Positions 18,641-28,004 are shown, counted from the first letter of the stretch. The stretch: DNA of 64,000 nucleotides from Pseudaminobacter soli (ex Li et al. 2025) (GCF_003012705.1 NZ_PXYL01000002.1:62001-126000); one strand, 5' to 3'. Program-made: numbers and translations. Notes: generated from the letters alone by a model not told the origin.

Positions 18641-19413
18641 AGACGATCAGCAGTTTGCTGAAGCGCATGCTTGAGGCGTTTAGACTTGGAGCAGTGGTAG
18701 TCGCTTCGGATGGTTTTGCCAGCTATTCGCTGCGGTAGCGGCCTACCCCAAGGCGTTCGCTGACTCGGCTTAGTGGAGTCTCAGCGCCAGAGATACGTGG
18801 GAGTTCACCACTCTGACGTTGTAAGTCTTCCCGCTAGAAAAGCGAACTGGAACTTTCCTGAATTTACAGCGATCCATCGCACAATCTCCTGCGCCTCATA
18901 GCAGACAGCGCGGCCTCAGTGAACGAAGATGCCGGCTTCCTCTGCGGCTTTCTCAAAATCACGTACTTGGAGAGGGGGGCGCTTGCCTTTTCATAAATCT
19001 AAGGCAAGCATGTCGCGCCTTCGCTCGAGTTGGGCAATCTACCCTTGGCCAATGATGCAGTAGAAAATCCCCCGCCTGAGGAACATCGTCGACGCAGAAG
19101 ACCATCATCAAGCGTCACCAGAAAAAACAATCCACGATCCATCGCAGGGCAAGCTAGTCATTCAGCCTAGATTGGCTCATCGCAGACAAGCAGAGGCCCG
19201 CGGCCTCAGGTGATGACAGGCATTGATCCGTCGGTATACTCGCCATTGCGTGTTGGACCGCGAACGCCGAGTGGGCCCGCCTCCCTTGGCAGCAGAGGCA
19301 CTGGTATTGCCTGCTGATGTTCCTCGATCAGACTTGTGCGGGGTATCCCCTCGTTCTTCGCCAACTTGCTATTTGCCGGCAAGAATCGATGACCGGGCAA
19401 CGATTCTCTTTAA
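18641..19413. other. 773-base stretch with no recognisable gene; contains one strong inverted repeat
   Basis: Short frames only. Base composition is less GC-biased than its neighbours and the stretch looks like degraded island DNA. GCTTGCCTT (18981-18989) and AAGGCAAGC (19001-19009) form a perfect 9-bp stem with an 11-nt loop. The GGCGC-like flanks could extend it. GAGGCC/GGCCTC (19193-19198 and 19202-19207) forms a tight hairpin downstream of the amidohydrolase gene. A minus-strand frame ends in RDFEKAAEEAGIFVH at about 18920-18970, a possible gene remnant of unknown family. Confidence 0.45.
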
Positions 19414-20436
19414 TCAAACCCCAGCAAATCCGGTGAGGAACGAGGTTAGGTTGTCGGAGAGCGCATCGCAGAGGTAGCCACCTTCCTGCACAATGACGGT
19501 GGGCAGGCGAAGTTTTGCAATCGCCTCGGCAATGCGTGCAAAGCCCGGCGTCGTCACCGACAGGCCGCCGAAGGGATCGCCTTCGAAGCAGTCGAGCCCT
19601 AGCGCCACAACAATCGCCTCGGGCGCGAATGCGCGAATGCGCTGCAGCCCCTTGTCCAGCGCGGCAAGGAACTCGGCATCGGCCGATCTGCGTGCCAGCG
19701 GCAGGTTGAGATTGTAGCCCAGCCCCGGACCCTCGCCGCGCTCGTCGGCATGGCCCCAGAAGAACGGGTAGAAGCGGATCGGGTCGGCATGGATCGACAC
19801 CGTCAGCACGTCGGGGCGCGCATAAAAGATGCCTTGCGTTCCGTTGCCGTGGTGCAGGTCGACGTCAAGGATTGCCACGCGTGCCGCGTGCTTGCGCAGG
19901 CGCTGCGCGGCAACTGCCGAATTGTTGATGAAGCAGAAGCCGCCGGCCACGTCGGCGAAGGCGTGGTGGCCGGGCGGGCGGCAGAGTGCATAGGCAGCGG
20001 GCTCGCCAGACATCACTGCTTCCGCAGCGTCCACCGCGCTCCACGCGCTCCACAGCGAGCTTTCCCAGGTATCGGCCGAGATGGGGCAGGAAGTGTCGGC
20101 CATGTGGTAGCCGGCTTGGCCGACGGCGGAAGCCGGATAGCTACCGCCGCGGGCGATAGGATGGATGTTGGGAATAACTTCCTCTGACGCGCCCTCGATG
20201 CGCTGCCAGCGCTCGTAGATATGTCCAAGGAAGTCGAGATATTCCGGCGTGTGGACAGCGGCGACTGGCCCCAGCCCGTGCTCGCGCGGCCGCACGATCT
20301 CGCAGCCCGCAGCCCGGGCGCCGGCAAGCAGGCGCTCCACCCGCTCCGGCTGTTCGGGATTGGGCTTCGGTGCCCCACTGGAAAGAAAGGCCTTGGGGTC
20401 GTGACGCTTCTGCTCGTCGGCGTAAAAGGCTTTCAT
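19414..20436 (-). CDS. Acetylpolyamine amidohydrolase / histone deacetylase-family protein
   Basis: A 340-residue class II-like zinc deacetylase. Zinc and catalytic residues are visible: CRPPGHHAF (paired His), DVDLHHGNGTQGIF (Asp and His ligands), ALGLDCFEGDPFGGL (third Asp ligand) and QEGGYLC near the C-terminus. Bacterial members of this length usually remove acetyl groups from acetylated polyamines or short amine compounds. It is the last gene of a minus-strand operon that also carries an amino-acid-type ABC transporter, an aminotransferase and a GNAT acetyltransferase, which fits amine catabolism. The preceding gene ends 21 nt upstream. The actual substrate is not known. Confidence 0.88.
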   Translation of the reverse strand: MKAFYADEQKRHDPKAFLSSGAPKPNPEQPERVERLLAGARAAGCEIVRPREHGLGPVAAVHTPEYLDFLGHIYERWQRIEGASEEVIPNIHPIARGGSYPASAVGQAGYHMADTSCPISADTWESSLWSAWSAVDAAEAVMSGEPAAYALCRPPGHHAFADVAGGFCFINNSAVAAQRLRKHAARVAILDVDLHHGNGTQGIFYARPDVLTVSIHADPIRFYPFFWGHADERGEGPGLGYNLNLPLARRSADAEFLAALDKGLQRIRAFAPEAIVVALGLDCFEGDPFGGLSVTTPGFARIAEAIAKLRLPTVIVQEGGYLCDALSDNLTSFLTGFAGV

Positions 20437-20457
20437 GGCAGCTCCTGAATATGCGGC

Positions 20458-20961
20458 TCAATTTGAATTGGTGCGCGCCAGTGCAAGAAAGGCTTCGCCA
20501 TAGGCGCCGTGGTCGCGGTCGCTGTCGAGCCAGCCTATGCCCAGCCTTTCGTAAAAGCCCTGCGCGGAGACGTTGTCGACATCGACGGCCAGCCTGAGAT
20601 AGACGCCACCGCACTGATGCGACCAGCTTGCCACCTCGCGCAGCAGTTTTTCGCCGATCTTGCGGCCGCGAAACCGCTCGTCGACATAAAGATCCTGCAC
20701 ATAAACGCCCGGCCGCCCCAACCAGGTCGAGTAAATCGGGAAGAACAGGCAGAGGCCGGCGAACTCGCCATCGACTTCCGCAATCAGGCTCGAGAAGGCC
20801 GCATCGGGTCCGAAGCCGAAGCGGCGGAAATCCTCGGGCGTACTTGCGATCTTGAGCTTCAAGCCAACATGGTCGCCGAGTTGCAAGATCGCCTTATGCA
20901 TAATCTCCGCGTCGGCGGGCACGGCCGGCCTAATGGTCACTTGGGCGGGAGGGGGGCTCAT
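20458..20961 (-). CDS. GNAT-family N-acetyltransferase
   Basis: A 167-residue GNAT protein with VTIRPAVPADAE at the start, the strand-turn VYVQDLYVDERFRGRKIGEKLL (acetyl-CoA pyrophosphate loop R-G-R-K-I-G) and NVSAQGFYERLGI at the end. It resembles the diamine/spermidine acetyltransferase type. The ATG at 20961 is chosen for its GAGGACGCCG leader; an ATG at 20976 has no ribosome site. It sits between the beta-keto-acid cleavage enzyme and the acetylpolyamine amidohydrolase. The operon could thus both add and remove an acyl group on an amine. Substrate is inference. Confidence 0.8.
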   Translation of the reverse strand: MSPPPAQVTIRPAVPADAEIMHKAILQLGDHVGLKLKIASTPEDFRRFGFGPDAAFSSLIAEVDGEFAGLCLFFPIYSTWLGRPGVYVQDLYVDERFRGRKIGEKLLREVASWSHQCGGVYLRLAVDVDNVSAQGFYERLGIGWLDSDRDHGAYGEAFLALARTNSN

Positions 20962-21001
20962 CGGCGTCCTCGGCATTGGTTGCGAGCAATCCGCTCTACC
21001 A

Positions 21002-21952
21002 TCAAAACGCCACCCGGTCGCCGCCCTTGAGCCCCAGCATGTCGCGTGCCTCGGCAGGGGTGGCAACCTCCAGCGACAACGCCTCCAGCACCTTGCGGAT
21101 GCGCCGCACCTGGTCGGCATTGGAGCGGGCAAGCTGGCCGCGTCCGTCATAGAGGCTGTCTTCCAGTCCGACACGCACATTGCCGCCCATGGCGGCAGCC
21201 ATGGTGATCATCGGCATCTGATGGCGGCCAGCGGCAAGCACGGAGAAGCTGTAGCCATCACCGAACAGCTTGTCGGCAATGCGCTTCATATGGGCAAGGT
21301 TGTCGGGATCGGCCCCAATGCCGCCCAGCACACCGAACACGAACTGGATGAACAGATGCCCGCTGACCAGCCCCCGGTCGCGGAAATGCGCCAGTGAATA
21401 GAGATGGCCCACGTCGTAGCATTCGAACTCGAAGCGCGTGCCGCAGCCCTTGCCCAGCCGGTCGAGGATGAATTCCATGTCGGCGAAGGTGTTCTTGAAG
21501 AGGGTGCTGCGCGTGGCTTCGAGCAGCTTCGGCTCCCATTCGTGCTGCCAGTCGGCAGGCTTGTCTAGGGCAGGGAAGAGGGCGAAATTCATCGAGCCCA
21601 TGTTGAGCGAGCACATTTCCGGCTCAGCGCGCAGCGAAATGGCGAGGCGGTCGTCCAGCGTCATCAGCGAGGAGCCGCCGGTGGAGATGTTCACCACCGC
21701 CTCGGTCGCCTGCTTGATGCGCGGCAGGAACTGCATGAACACGTCCGGGTCTGCGGTGGGCCGCCCGTCCTTTGGATCGCGGGCGTGCAGGTGCAGGATT
21801 GAGGCGCCGGCCTCCGCCGCCGCGATCGCCTCCGAGGCGATTTGGTCAGGCGTAATGGGCAGATAGGGCGACATGGTCGGGGTGTGGACCGAGCCGGTGA
21901 CGGCGCAGGTGATGATGACCTTACGGCGCGACGATTTTGCGGGAGACGTCAT
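21002..21952 (-). CDS. Beta-keto-acid cleavage enzyme (BKACE, DUF849)
   Basis: A 316-residue zinc-dependent TIM barrel of the BKACE family, which condenses a beta-keto acid with acetyl-CoA to give acetoacetate and a new acyl-CoA; the founding member cleaves 3-keto-5-aminohexanoate. The zinc motif HLHARD (with ASILHLHARDP) and the N-terminal KVIITCAVTGSVHTP are clear. Further typical segments are GGNVRVGLEDSLYDGRGQLA and SLNMGSMNFA. It is preceded by the class III aminotransferase, 8 nt apart. That enzyme could make the beta-keto acid from a beta-amino acid. The exact keto acid cannot be read from sequence. Confidence 0.9.
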   Translation of the reverse strand: MTSPAKSSRRKVIITCAVTGSVHTPTMSPYLPITPDQIASEAIAAAEAGASILHLHARDPKDGRPTADPDVFMQFLPRIKQATEAVVNISTGGSSLMTLDDRLAISLRAEPEMCSLNMGSMNFALFPALDKPADWQHEWEPKLLEATRSTLFKNTFADMEFILDRLGKGCGTRFEFECYDVGHLYSLAHFRDRGLVSGHLFIQFVFGVLGGIGADPDNLAHMKRIADKLFGDGYSFSVLAAGRHQMPMITMAAAMGGNVRVGLEDSLYDGRGQLARSNADQVRRIRKVLEALSLEVATPAEARDMLGLKGGDRVAF

Positions 21953-21960
21953 GTCTGGCC

Positions 21961-23331
21961 TCAGCGGTTCACGGGAAGGTCAAGTTCGGCTGCGAGCGCT
22001 TCGAGCGTGTCGCCGAGGAGGGAGACGATCTCGCCGATCTCCTCGCGCGTTACGATGAGCGGCGGCGCGACCATGAAATTGTCGCTGAACGGCCCGCCGC
22101 GCACGCGCCGCGAATAGACGATCAGCCCGCGCTCGAAAGCGAGGTCGATCAGCCGGACATTGGCGTTCTTTTCCGGCGGCAGCGGCGTCCTAGTCACCGG
22201 ATCGGCGTAGAGTTCGGCGCCGAGCAGGAGGCCCTTGCCGCGCACGTCGCCCACGAAGGGGAAGTGCTTTGTCAGCGCCTCGAGTTCGCCCTTCAGCACC
22301 TCGCCCATGACCGCCGAGTTGTCGACCAGCCCCAGCCGGTCGACTTCGCCCAGCACGGCAAGGCCCGCCGCGCAGGCCACCGGGTTGCCGCCATAGGTGT
22401 GACCGTGCAGGAAGCCGCCAGCCTCGAGAACCGGCCCGACGATGCGCTGGGTCGCGGCCAGCGCGCCGAGCGGCGCATAGCCGGACGAAAGGCCCTTGGA
22501 GAGCGAGATGATGTCCGGCTTGCAGTTCCAGTGGTCGCCGCCGAGGAATTTGCCGGTGCGGCCAATGCCGGTCATCACCTCGTCATGGATGAGGAGGATG
22601 CCGTAGCGGTCGCAGATTTCGCGGATGCGGACAAAATAACTGTCGGGCGGAACGAGCGCGGCGGTGGCCGCACCCCCGATCGGCTCCATCACGAAGGCCA
22701 GCACGCTCTCCGGGCCTTCCTCCAGGATCTTGGCCTCCAACATGTCGGCAAAACGGAGACCGCGCTGTTCGAGCGAGAGATTGTCGTTGTCGCGATGGAC
22801 CATGGGCGCGGGAATGAGCGGCATGGGCTGGCCCATTTGCTCGAAGGTCTTGGTCAGCACGTCGTCGCCGGTCACGCCGAGCGAGCCCACGGTGATGCCG
22901 TGATAGGAAGGCATACGCCCGATGATCTTCCAGCGGTCCGGCTGGCCGGTCGCCACCGCCCACTGCCGCGCGAGCTTCAGGCAGGCTTCCACCGCCTCCG
23001 AGCCGCCGGACACGAAATAGATGCGCTCCAGCCCGTTTGGCAGGCGCTCGGCCAATTCGCGTGCCAATTCGACGGCGGGCTCGCTCTCGAAGTGGATGGT
23101 GTAGGCAAAGCTCACCCGGTCCATCTGGCGCTTCATCGCGTCGATGACGGCGCGGTTGCCGTGGCCGACATTGACGTTCACCGCCCCGCTGGAACCGTCG
23201 ATAAAGCGGCGGCCGGTCTTGTCCCACAGATAGATGCCGTCGGCGCGGTCCACCATCGGCCGTGGCGCGCGGGTGAAATGAAAGAGGTTCGGCTTGCGGC
23301 CGGCCTCAGCCTTAGTGGAATGAACGGTCAT
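21961..23331 (-). CDS. Class III PLP-dependent aminotransferase (aspartate aminotransferase-family fold)
   Basis: A 456-residue omega-amino acid/amine:pyruvate-type transaminase. Visible are LWDKTGRRFIDGSSGAVNVNVGHGN at the start, the PLP phosphate-binding SGGSEAVEACLKLAR, the aspartate in LLIHDEVMTGIGRTG, and the Schiff-base lysine in ISLSKGLSSGYAPLGA. The C-terminal RRVRGGPFSDNFMVAPPL carries the carboxylate-binding region. The ATG at 23331 overlaps the stop of the dimethylformamidase-like gene (ATGA) and follows AAAGGGG. It probably makes an aldehyde or beta-keto acid that the next enzyme, BKACE, consumes. Confidence 0.9.
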   Translation of the reverse strand: MTVHSTKAEAGRKPNLFHFTRAPRPMVDRADGIYLWDKTGRRFIDGSSGAVNVNVGHGNRAVIDAMKRQMDRVSFAYTIHFESEPAVELARELAERLPNGLERIYFVSGGSEAVEACLKLARQWAVATGQPDRWKIIGRMPSYHGITVGSLGVTGDDVLTKTFEQMGQPMPLIPAPMVHRDNDNLSLEQRGLRFADMLEAKILEEGPESVLAFVMEPIGGAATAALVPPDSYFVRIREICDRYGILLIHDEVMTGIGRTGKFLGGDHWNCKPDIISLSKGLSSGYAPLGALAATQRIVGPVLEAGGFLHGHTYGGNPVACAAGLAVLGEVDRLGLVDNSAVMGEVLKGELEALTKHFPFVGDVRGKGLLLGAELYADPVTRTPLPPEKNANVRLIDLAFERGLIVYSRRVRGGPFSDNFMVAPPLIVTREEIGEIVSLLGDTLEALAAELDLPVNR

Positions 23332-24974
23332 GCCCCTTTGCCTCCCAGATAGCGGTCGAGAACATTCGCGGTGACGCGCTCGACCATCGCGTCCTGGCGC
23401 TTCAGCGCCGCCACCCATTCGCAGCTTCCGGCGTGGAACACCTCGCCCTTGCCGCGCGGGAAATTCACGATCATGCCGCAGCCGCGCTTGACGCGGTCCA
23501 CGGCCTCATCGCCGTCATTGCCGACGATGATGTCAGCGACGAACTTGGCATCGGCGTCGGAGAGGAACTGGTCGTCGGCGGGAATGTCGGCGCTTTCCTC
23601 CTTCAGCGAGGACATGCCGAGTGCGAGGATTTGCAGCCCCTCCGGGGCGCCGGAATTTTCCTCCGGCTCGGGCAGGCCGCCCCGGATCACATAGTCGAGA
23701 CCATCGACCTCGTAACCGAACGCATGGCCGTCCGCGCCGAGCAGGTCGCCATAATAGATGCCGGTACCGGCAAAGGCCCAGTGCTCGGGCCTGTAGACCG
23801 GAAAGCCGCGCACGCCGCGTGGCGCGCAGCCACCCCAGCCGACATAGAGGCCGCGCAGGGCGTTGAGCCCGAAAGTCTGCGCCGCGGGCCGACCGGTCTC
23901 CGCCGCCTCCCAGCAGCCGGAGGTGCGGCTGGGGTCGGCCGAGCGATAGACCGGGTCTTCGGCGCGGGCGCGGTATTTGTAGCAGGTCTGGCGCTTGCCG
24001 TTGTCCTCCAGCCGCGTCTGCCACATGAAATTGCCGGCAAAGCGGGCCGCATGGCCGCCACGTTCGACATAGGCGTCGACCGCATCGCGCATTTCCCAGG
24101 TCCAATATTCGTCGTGACCGACGAAGACGACGCAGTCGTAGCCTTCGAGGATTTCGGGCTCGAAATGCAGTTCATGCTGGCTGGCGAGATCGACGGCATA
24201 GCCGGCGCGCTCGGCCCAGCGGAAGAAGTGGCTGTCATAGCTCGCCCAGCCCGACGAAGCGTATTTCTTCGAATAGCCGTTGGCGAAAGCCCATTCCATA
24301 TGCGGGTAGCGCGGCGTGGCTGCCGGCGGCGTGTAGATTTCCAGCGGCACGCGCGGCGCATCCGCAGGCAGCAGCGCAAAGCCGCGGCAGAACGGCCGCT
24401 CGATGCTGACCGTCGTCGCGTACTGGTCGCGGTTCGGGCCGGTGATGCCCTGATAGTGGTTCGAGCCGCCCCAAGTGTTGTAGGCGGTCCAGGTGCCGGT
24501 GGCGGCCACCTGCAGCACGCGGCCGGGCTTGCGGCCCAGCACCGGCCGCACGATGAAAAGGTGGTGGCACTGGATCGGCTTGCCGTCGCGGCCTTCCGCC
24601 GTCAGCGTAATGCGATAGGCACCCGACGGCCAGCTTTCCTCCACGCGGAACTCGAAGGAAGCCTCCCAGCTGCAGCCGATGACCGAGCACTGGTCCGGCG
24701 TGTCCTGCCAGCGGGCTGAAAGGTTTTCGCGCGTCAGCACCGGCGTCTCGGTGGCGCCGTCGCGGATCACCTCCAGCCGATAGCTCGGCGCGGTGGAGCT
24801 GACATGCAGCCGCACGGTCGCGCCCGGCGCGTAGGAATAGGCGTCGGTGTAGCACCAGATCTCGCCGCGCGCGCCGTCCATGCCGGGATATTCGTAATAG
24901 TGCCCCAGCACTGCCTCGCGGCGCTGCTCGGGCGTCAGGCCGAAATCGGGAAATTGGTTGGCTCTGTTTTGCAT
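23328..24974 (-). CDS. N,N-dimethylformamidase beta-subunit-like protein
   Basis: A 548-residue protein related to the large chain of N,N-dimethylformamidase. Two beta-rich N-terminal regions (IWCYTDAYSYAPGATVRLHVS) are followed by a core with ATGTWTAYNTWGGSNHYQG, VFVGHDEYWTWEMRDAVD and GRARFAGNFMWQ-like segments characteristic of that family. The end, VNFPRGKGEVFHAGSCEW, is also typical. The iron-dependent enzyme hydrolyses dimethylformamide, but such proteins are widespread in amino-acid catabolic operons without a small alpha subunit, as here, and may cut other amides. The ATG at 24974 is chosen because it follows the end of the ATPase gene with 8-nt spacing. A long in-frame extension upstream overlaps the ATPase gene and is a shadow. 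Confidence 0.8.
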   Translation of the reverse strand: MQNRANQFPDFGLTPEQRREAVLGHYYEYPGMDGARGEIWCYTDAYSYAPGATVRLHVSSTAPSYRLEVIRDGATETPVLTRENLSARWQDTPDQCSVIGCSWEASFEFRVEESWPSGAYRITLTAEGRDGKPIQCHHLFIVRPVLGRKPGRVLQVAATGTWTAYNTWGGSNHYQGITGPNRDQYATTVSIERPFCRGFALLPADAPRVPLEIYTPPAATPRYPHMEWAFANGYSKKYASSGWASYDSHFFRWAERAGYAVDLASQHELHFEPEILEGYDCVVFVGHDEYWTWEMRDAVDAYVERGGHAARFAGNFMWQTRLEDNGKRQTCYKYRARAEDPVYRSADPSRTSGCWEAAETGRPAAQTFGLNALRGLYVGWGGCAPRGVRGFPVYRPEHWAFAGTGIYYGDLLGADGHAFGYEVDGLDYVIRGGLPEPEENSGAPEGLQILALGMSSLKEESADIPADDQFLSDADAKFVADIIVGNDGDEAVDRVKRGCGMIVNFPRGKGEVFHAGSCEWVAALKRQDAMVERVTANVLDRYLGGKGA

Positions 24975-24982
24975 CGTCTGTC

Positions 24983-25750
24983 TCAGGCTGCGGCGAGATA
25001 TTTGCGCAGGAAGCTCTTGGTACGTTCCTGCTGCGGCGCGCGGAAGATTTCGGAAGGTGCGCCTTCCTCCACCACCACGCCGCCGTCCATGAAGAGTACG
25101 CGATCGGCCACTTCGCCGGCAAAGCGCATTTCGTGGGTCACGATCAGCATGGTCATGTGTTCGGCAGCGAGCTGCTTCATCACCGCGTTGACCTCGTCGA
25201 CCAGTTCGGGGTCGAGCGCCGAGGTCGCCTCGTCGAACAGCATCACCTTGGGCTGCATGGCCAGCGCCCGCGCGATTGCCACGCGTTGCTTCTGTCCGCC
25301 CGACAGCCGCGATGGATAGGCGTCGATCTTGTCGGCGAGCCCCACCTTGGAGAGGAGCCCGAGCGCCAGCTCGCGCGCCTCTCCCTTGCCCATGCCCTTC
25401 AGGATCACCGGTCCCATCGTGATGTTGTCGAGCACAGTGAGGTGGGGAAACAGGTTGAAGTGCTGGAACACCATGCCCATCTGTTGGCGCACCTTGTTGA
25501 TGTGCCGCTCGAAGGCATGGCCGCGCAGCGGCTGGTTCACCTGCACGCCATCCAGCCATACTTCTCCGCCGTTCAGCGTCTCCAGATGATTGATGGAGCG
25601 CAGCAGCGTCGACTTGCCCGATCCGCTGGGGCCGATGATGGCGACGATCTGGCCACGGTTCACCGAGAGGTCGATACCCTTCAGCACCTCGAAGGCACCG
25701 TAGGATTTGCGCGCGCCGCGCACCTCGACCATTGGCTGATGACTGGTCAT
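24983..25750 (-). CDS. Polar amino-acid ABC transporter, ATP-binding protein
   Basis: A 255-residue ATPase of the polar amino acid (PAAT) family: Walker [13 protein letters not shown]-loop [12 protein letters not shown], signature [15 protein letters not shown], Walker [15 protein letters not shown] and the switch His in IVTHEMRFA. The ATG at 25750 overlaps the stop of the second permease (ATGA). It energises uptake of the operon's substrate. The [10 protein letters not shown] segment is standard for glutamine/cystine-type importers. Confidence 0.95.
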   Translation of the reverse strand: MTSHQPMVEVRGARKSYGAFEVLKGIDLSVNRGQIVAIIGPSGSGKSTLLRSINHLETLNGGEVWLDGVQVNQPLRGHAFERHINKVRQQMGMVFQHFNLFPHLTVLDNITMGPVILKGMGKGEARELALGLLSKVGLADKIDAYPSRLSGGQKQRVAIARALAMQPKVMLFDEATSALDPELVDEVNAVMKQLAAEHMTMLIVTHEMRFAGEVADRVLFMDGGVVVEEGAPSEIFRAPQQERTKSFLRKYLAAA

Positions 25751-26406
25751 CGCGAAACCTCCACTTTCCGTTCGACGAGGCGCAAGCCCCCCTCCAGAAC
25801 GAGATTGAGAATGTAATAGAGCGCTGCGGCGGTGATGTAGAATTCGAAAGGCCGGAACGTTTCGCTGATGCCAAGCTGCGCCGAATGCACCAGCTCGGCA
25901 ATGCCGATGACCGACACGATCGACGATTCCTTGAGCAGCGCGATCATGTTGCCGCCGATCGGCGGAACCGTGTTGCGCACCGCCTGGGGGATCACGACGT
26001 GGCGCAGCGTCTGCCAGCGGCCGAAGCCGATCGAGCGCGCGCCCTCGGTCTGGCCCGGATCGACCGCGACAATGCCCGCGCGCAGCACATCGGCGTTGTA
26101 GACTGCAAAATGCAGGCCAAGGCCTATGATGCCCGCGCCGAGCGCCGGGATGTCGATGCCGATCTGCACCAGCCCGAAATAGATCAGGAAGAGCTGCAGC
26201 AGCAGCGGCGTGCCCATGAACAGCCACATGACGAAGCGCACGGGCCAGGCGATCAACTTGGGCGCATAGAGCACCGCGACCGCGAACAATATGCCGAAGA
26301 CGAAGCTGAGCGCTGCCGCCGAGACGGTGAGCACGGCAGTCCACCACGCGCCGGTCCACAGCAGGCTGGTGTAGGGCAGAACGACGCTGAAATCCAAACC
26401 TTGCAT
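25747..26406 (-). CDS. Polar amino-acid ABC transporter permease
   Basis: A 219-residue inner-membrane permease of the His/Glu/Gln family. Transmembrane stretches include ~18-45, ~55-78, ~85-105 and ~185-210. The cytoplasmic EAA loop is [21 protein letters not shown]. The N-terminal [16 protein letters not shown] region is usual. Two permeases follow each other, 12 bp apart, so a heterodimeric channel is likely. Confidence 0.92.
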   Translation of the reverse strand: MQGLDFSVVLPYTSLLWTGAWWTAVLTVSAAALSFVFGILFAVAVLYAPKLIAWPVRFVMWLFMGTPLLLQLFLIYFGLVQIGIDIPALGAGIIGLGLHFAVYNADVLRAGIVAVDPGQTEGARSIGFGRWQTLRHVVIPQAVRNTVPPIGGNMIALLKESSIVSVIGIAELVHSAQLGISETFRPFEFYITAAALYYILNLVLEGGLRLVERKVEVSR

Positions 26407-26418
26407 GGCGCCCTCCCG

Positions 26419-27066
26419 TCAGACGATCGCGTAGCGTCGGTCGAGCAGATCGACCACTTTGGCCACGACAAAGACGACAATCATGTAGAGCAGCGCGGCG
26501 ACGCCAAAGATTTCGAAGGGCTTGTAGGTCGAGCCGATGAAGCGCTGGGCGGTGTAGGTGAGCTCCACCACCGAGATGGTCGAGACCAGCGCGGAACCCT
26601 TCACCAGCGCCACCGTGTTGACGCCGAGCGGGCGGATCATGAGCCTGGCTGCCTGCGGCAGCACCACCTTGCGCAGCGTCTGGAAGCGGCCGAAGCCAAT
26701 CGAGCGGGCGGCCTCCGCCTGGCCACGGTCAACCGACAGCACAGCACCCCGGATCGACTCGGCCATATAGGCTCCGATGTTCAGGCCCAGCCCGATGAGG
26801 CCGGCGGCAAACGGCTCCAGATTGATGCCGATCTGCGGCCCCCCGAAATAGAGGACGAATAGCTGGATCAGGCAGGGCGTGCCGCGAAAGACGCTGACAT
26901 AGACCGTGCCGATAGCCCTCATCAGGCGTGAGCGCGACAGCTTGGCGGCGGCAGCCAGCGCCGCGACCACGAGGCCGAGCGCAAGCGCGAGCACGGAAAT
27001 TTCCACCGTCACCAGCGCGGCCTCCACAAAGAAGGGGAAGACACGCTGCATCAGCGCAAAGTCCAT
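26419..27066 (-). CDS. Polar amino-acid ABC transporter permease
   Basis: A 215-residue partner permease with the EAA loop [22 protein letters not shown] and the familiar [19 protein letters not shown] and [14 protein letters not shown] segments. It is the first of two permeases and starts 74 nt after the substrate-binding protein. A 10-bp hairpin lies in that gap. Confidence 0.92.
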   Translation of the reverse strand: MDFALMQRVFPFFVEAALVTVEISVLALALGLVVAALAAAAKLSRSRLMRAIGTVYVSVFRGTPCLIQLFVLYFGGPQIGINLEPFAAGLIGLGLNIGAYMAESIRGAVLSVDRGQAEAARSIGFGRFQTLRKVVLPQAARLMIRPLGVNTVALVKGSALVSTISVVELTYTAQRFIGSTYKPFEIFGVAALLYMIVVFVVAKVVDLLDRRYAIV

Positions 27067-27098
27067 CGGGAACTCCGGTAGCGAGGCGGGCGGTTGCC

Positions 27099-27121
27099 TC
27101 GGCCGCAGAGGCTGCGGCCGA
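27099..27121 (-). promoter_or_regulatory. Intercistronic hairpin between binding-protein and permease genes
   Basis: TCGGCCGCAG (27099-27108) and CTGCGGCCGA (27112-27121) form a perfect 10-bp stem with a 3-nt loop. No T-run follows on the minus strand. Such stems often protect the upstream binding-protein mRNA or cause partial termination, giving more binding protein than permease. Confidence 0.6.
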
Positions 27122-27140
27122 AAGCCGTTTCAGGAGACGA

Positions 27141-27920
27141 TTAGCGGATGTCCGCGCCGATCCACTCCTTCGAGATCTTCTCGTAGGAGCCGTCGGCCAG
27201 CATCTCGTCCAGTGCTTTCTGCATGGCCGCCTTCAGTTCGGGGTTGCCCTTGCGGATGGCGATGCCGATAGCCACGCTGCCGCCCTCGATATCCGGCGTT
27301 TCGAGCTTGCGGATCTTGTCGCCGGTTTCCTTGATGGCGACCATGACCGGGATGTTGTCGACCACGATGGCATCCACGCGACCGGCCTTCAGCTCCAGTA
27401 GCAGTTCCGGCAGGCCCTTGTAGGTGCGGATGTCCCAGCCGCCCTGTTCGCGCGCCCACTTCTCATGCGTCTCACCCAGCGTGACGCCGAGCTTCTTGCC
27501 CTTGAGGTCCTCGAGGCTCTTGACCGGCGACTCTTCGCTGACGAAAACCGCGCGGCCGGCATGGTAGTAGGGGCCGACGAAGTCCACGACCTTCTCGCGC
27601 TCGGGCGTGATCGTCATCGAGCCGACGATGGTGTCGTATTTGTTGGCGAGCAGGCCGGCGATGATGCCGTCCCAGGCGGTGGTGACGATGGTGCCCTTGA
27701 CGCCAATGCGCTCGGCGATGGCCTTGCCGATAGATGCGTCGAAGCCGACGACCTCATTCTGCTCGTTGACGAAGTTGAAGGGCGGATACTGGCCGCTCAT
27801 CGAGATCTTCATTTCACCGGCTGCCTTGATTTTTTCCAGATCGTCGGCCTGGGCCGACACCGTGAAGCTCGAGGCAATCATCAGGGCTGCGGCCGCGAGC
27901 CCGGAGAGAATTCTGTTCAT
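27141..27920 (-). CDS. Polar amino-acid ABC transporter substrate-binding protein
   Basis: A 259-residue periplasmic binding protein. The signal peptide is MNRILSGLAAAALMIASSFT with a VSAQA-type cleavage site at ~24-25. The mature part begins DLEKIKAAGEMKISMSGQYPPFNF, the usual PAAT beginning, followed by FDASIGKAIAERIG and SMTITPEREKVVDFV. The ATG at 27920 follows an AAGGACAGCAG leader. It is the first gene of the operon that runs to 19414 and is divergent from the LysR gene. Ligand unknown; the enzymes downstream suggest an amine or amide-bearing amino acid. Confidence 0.93.
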   Translation of the reverse strand: MNRILSGLAAAALMIASSFTVSAQADDLEKIKAAGEMKISMSGQYPPFNFVNEQNEVVGFDASIGKAIAERIGVKGTIVTTAWDGIIAGLLANKYDTIVGSMTITPEREKVVDFVGPYYHAGRAVFVSEESPVKSLEDLKGKKLGVTLGETHEKWAREQGGWDIRTYKGLPELLLELKAGRVDAIVVDNIPVMVAIKETGDKIRKLETPDIEGGSVAIGIAIRKGNPELKAAMQKALDEMLADGSYEKISKEWIGADIR

Positions 27921-28004
27921 CTGCTGTCCTTGTCCTCTGGAGTGAGCGCGTGGCGTCGATGTTCTTGGGATGCGCCGTTGCGCTGGTCCGAATTCATGAT
28001 TGCC

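Noticed and set aside
19206-19400. 64-codon minus-strand frame just after the amidohydrolase gene
   Set aside because: Not recognised, no ribosome site; left inside the unexplained interval.
21937-24719. Plus-strand open frames of 471 and 428 codons over the aminotransferase and amidase-like genes
   Set aside because: Antisense to proteins with clear catalytic motifs; no motif of their own.
23328-25901. 857-residue version of the amidase-like gene reaching into the ATPase gene
   Set aside because: The part before 24974 overlaps the ATPase gene and has no family similarity, so the ATG at 24974 is used.
25732-26862. 376-codon plus-strand frame over the permeases
   Set aside because: Antisense shadow rich in His, Asp and Arg; the permeases are certain.
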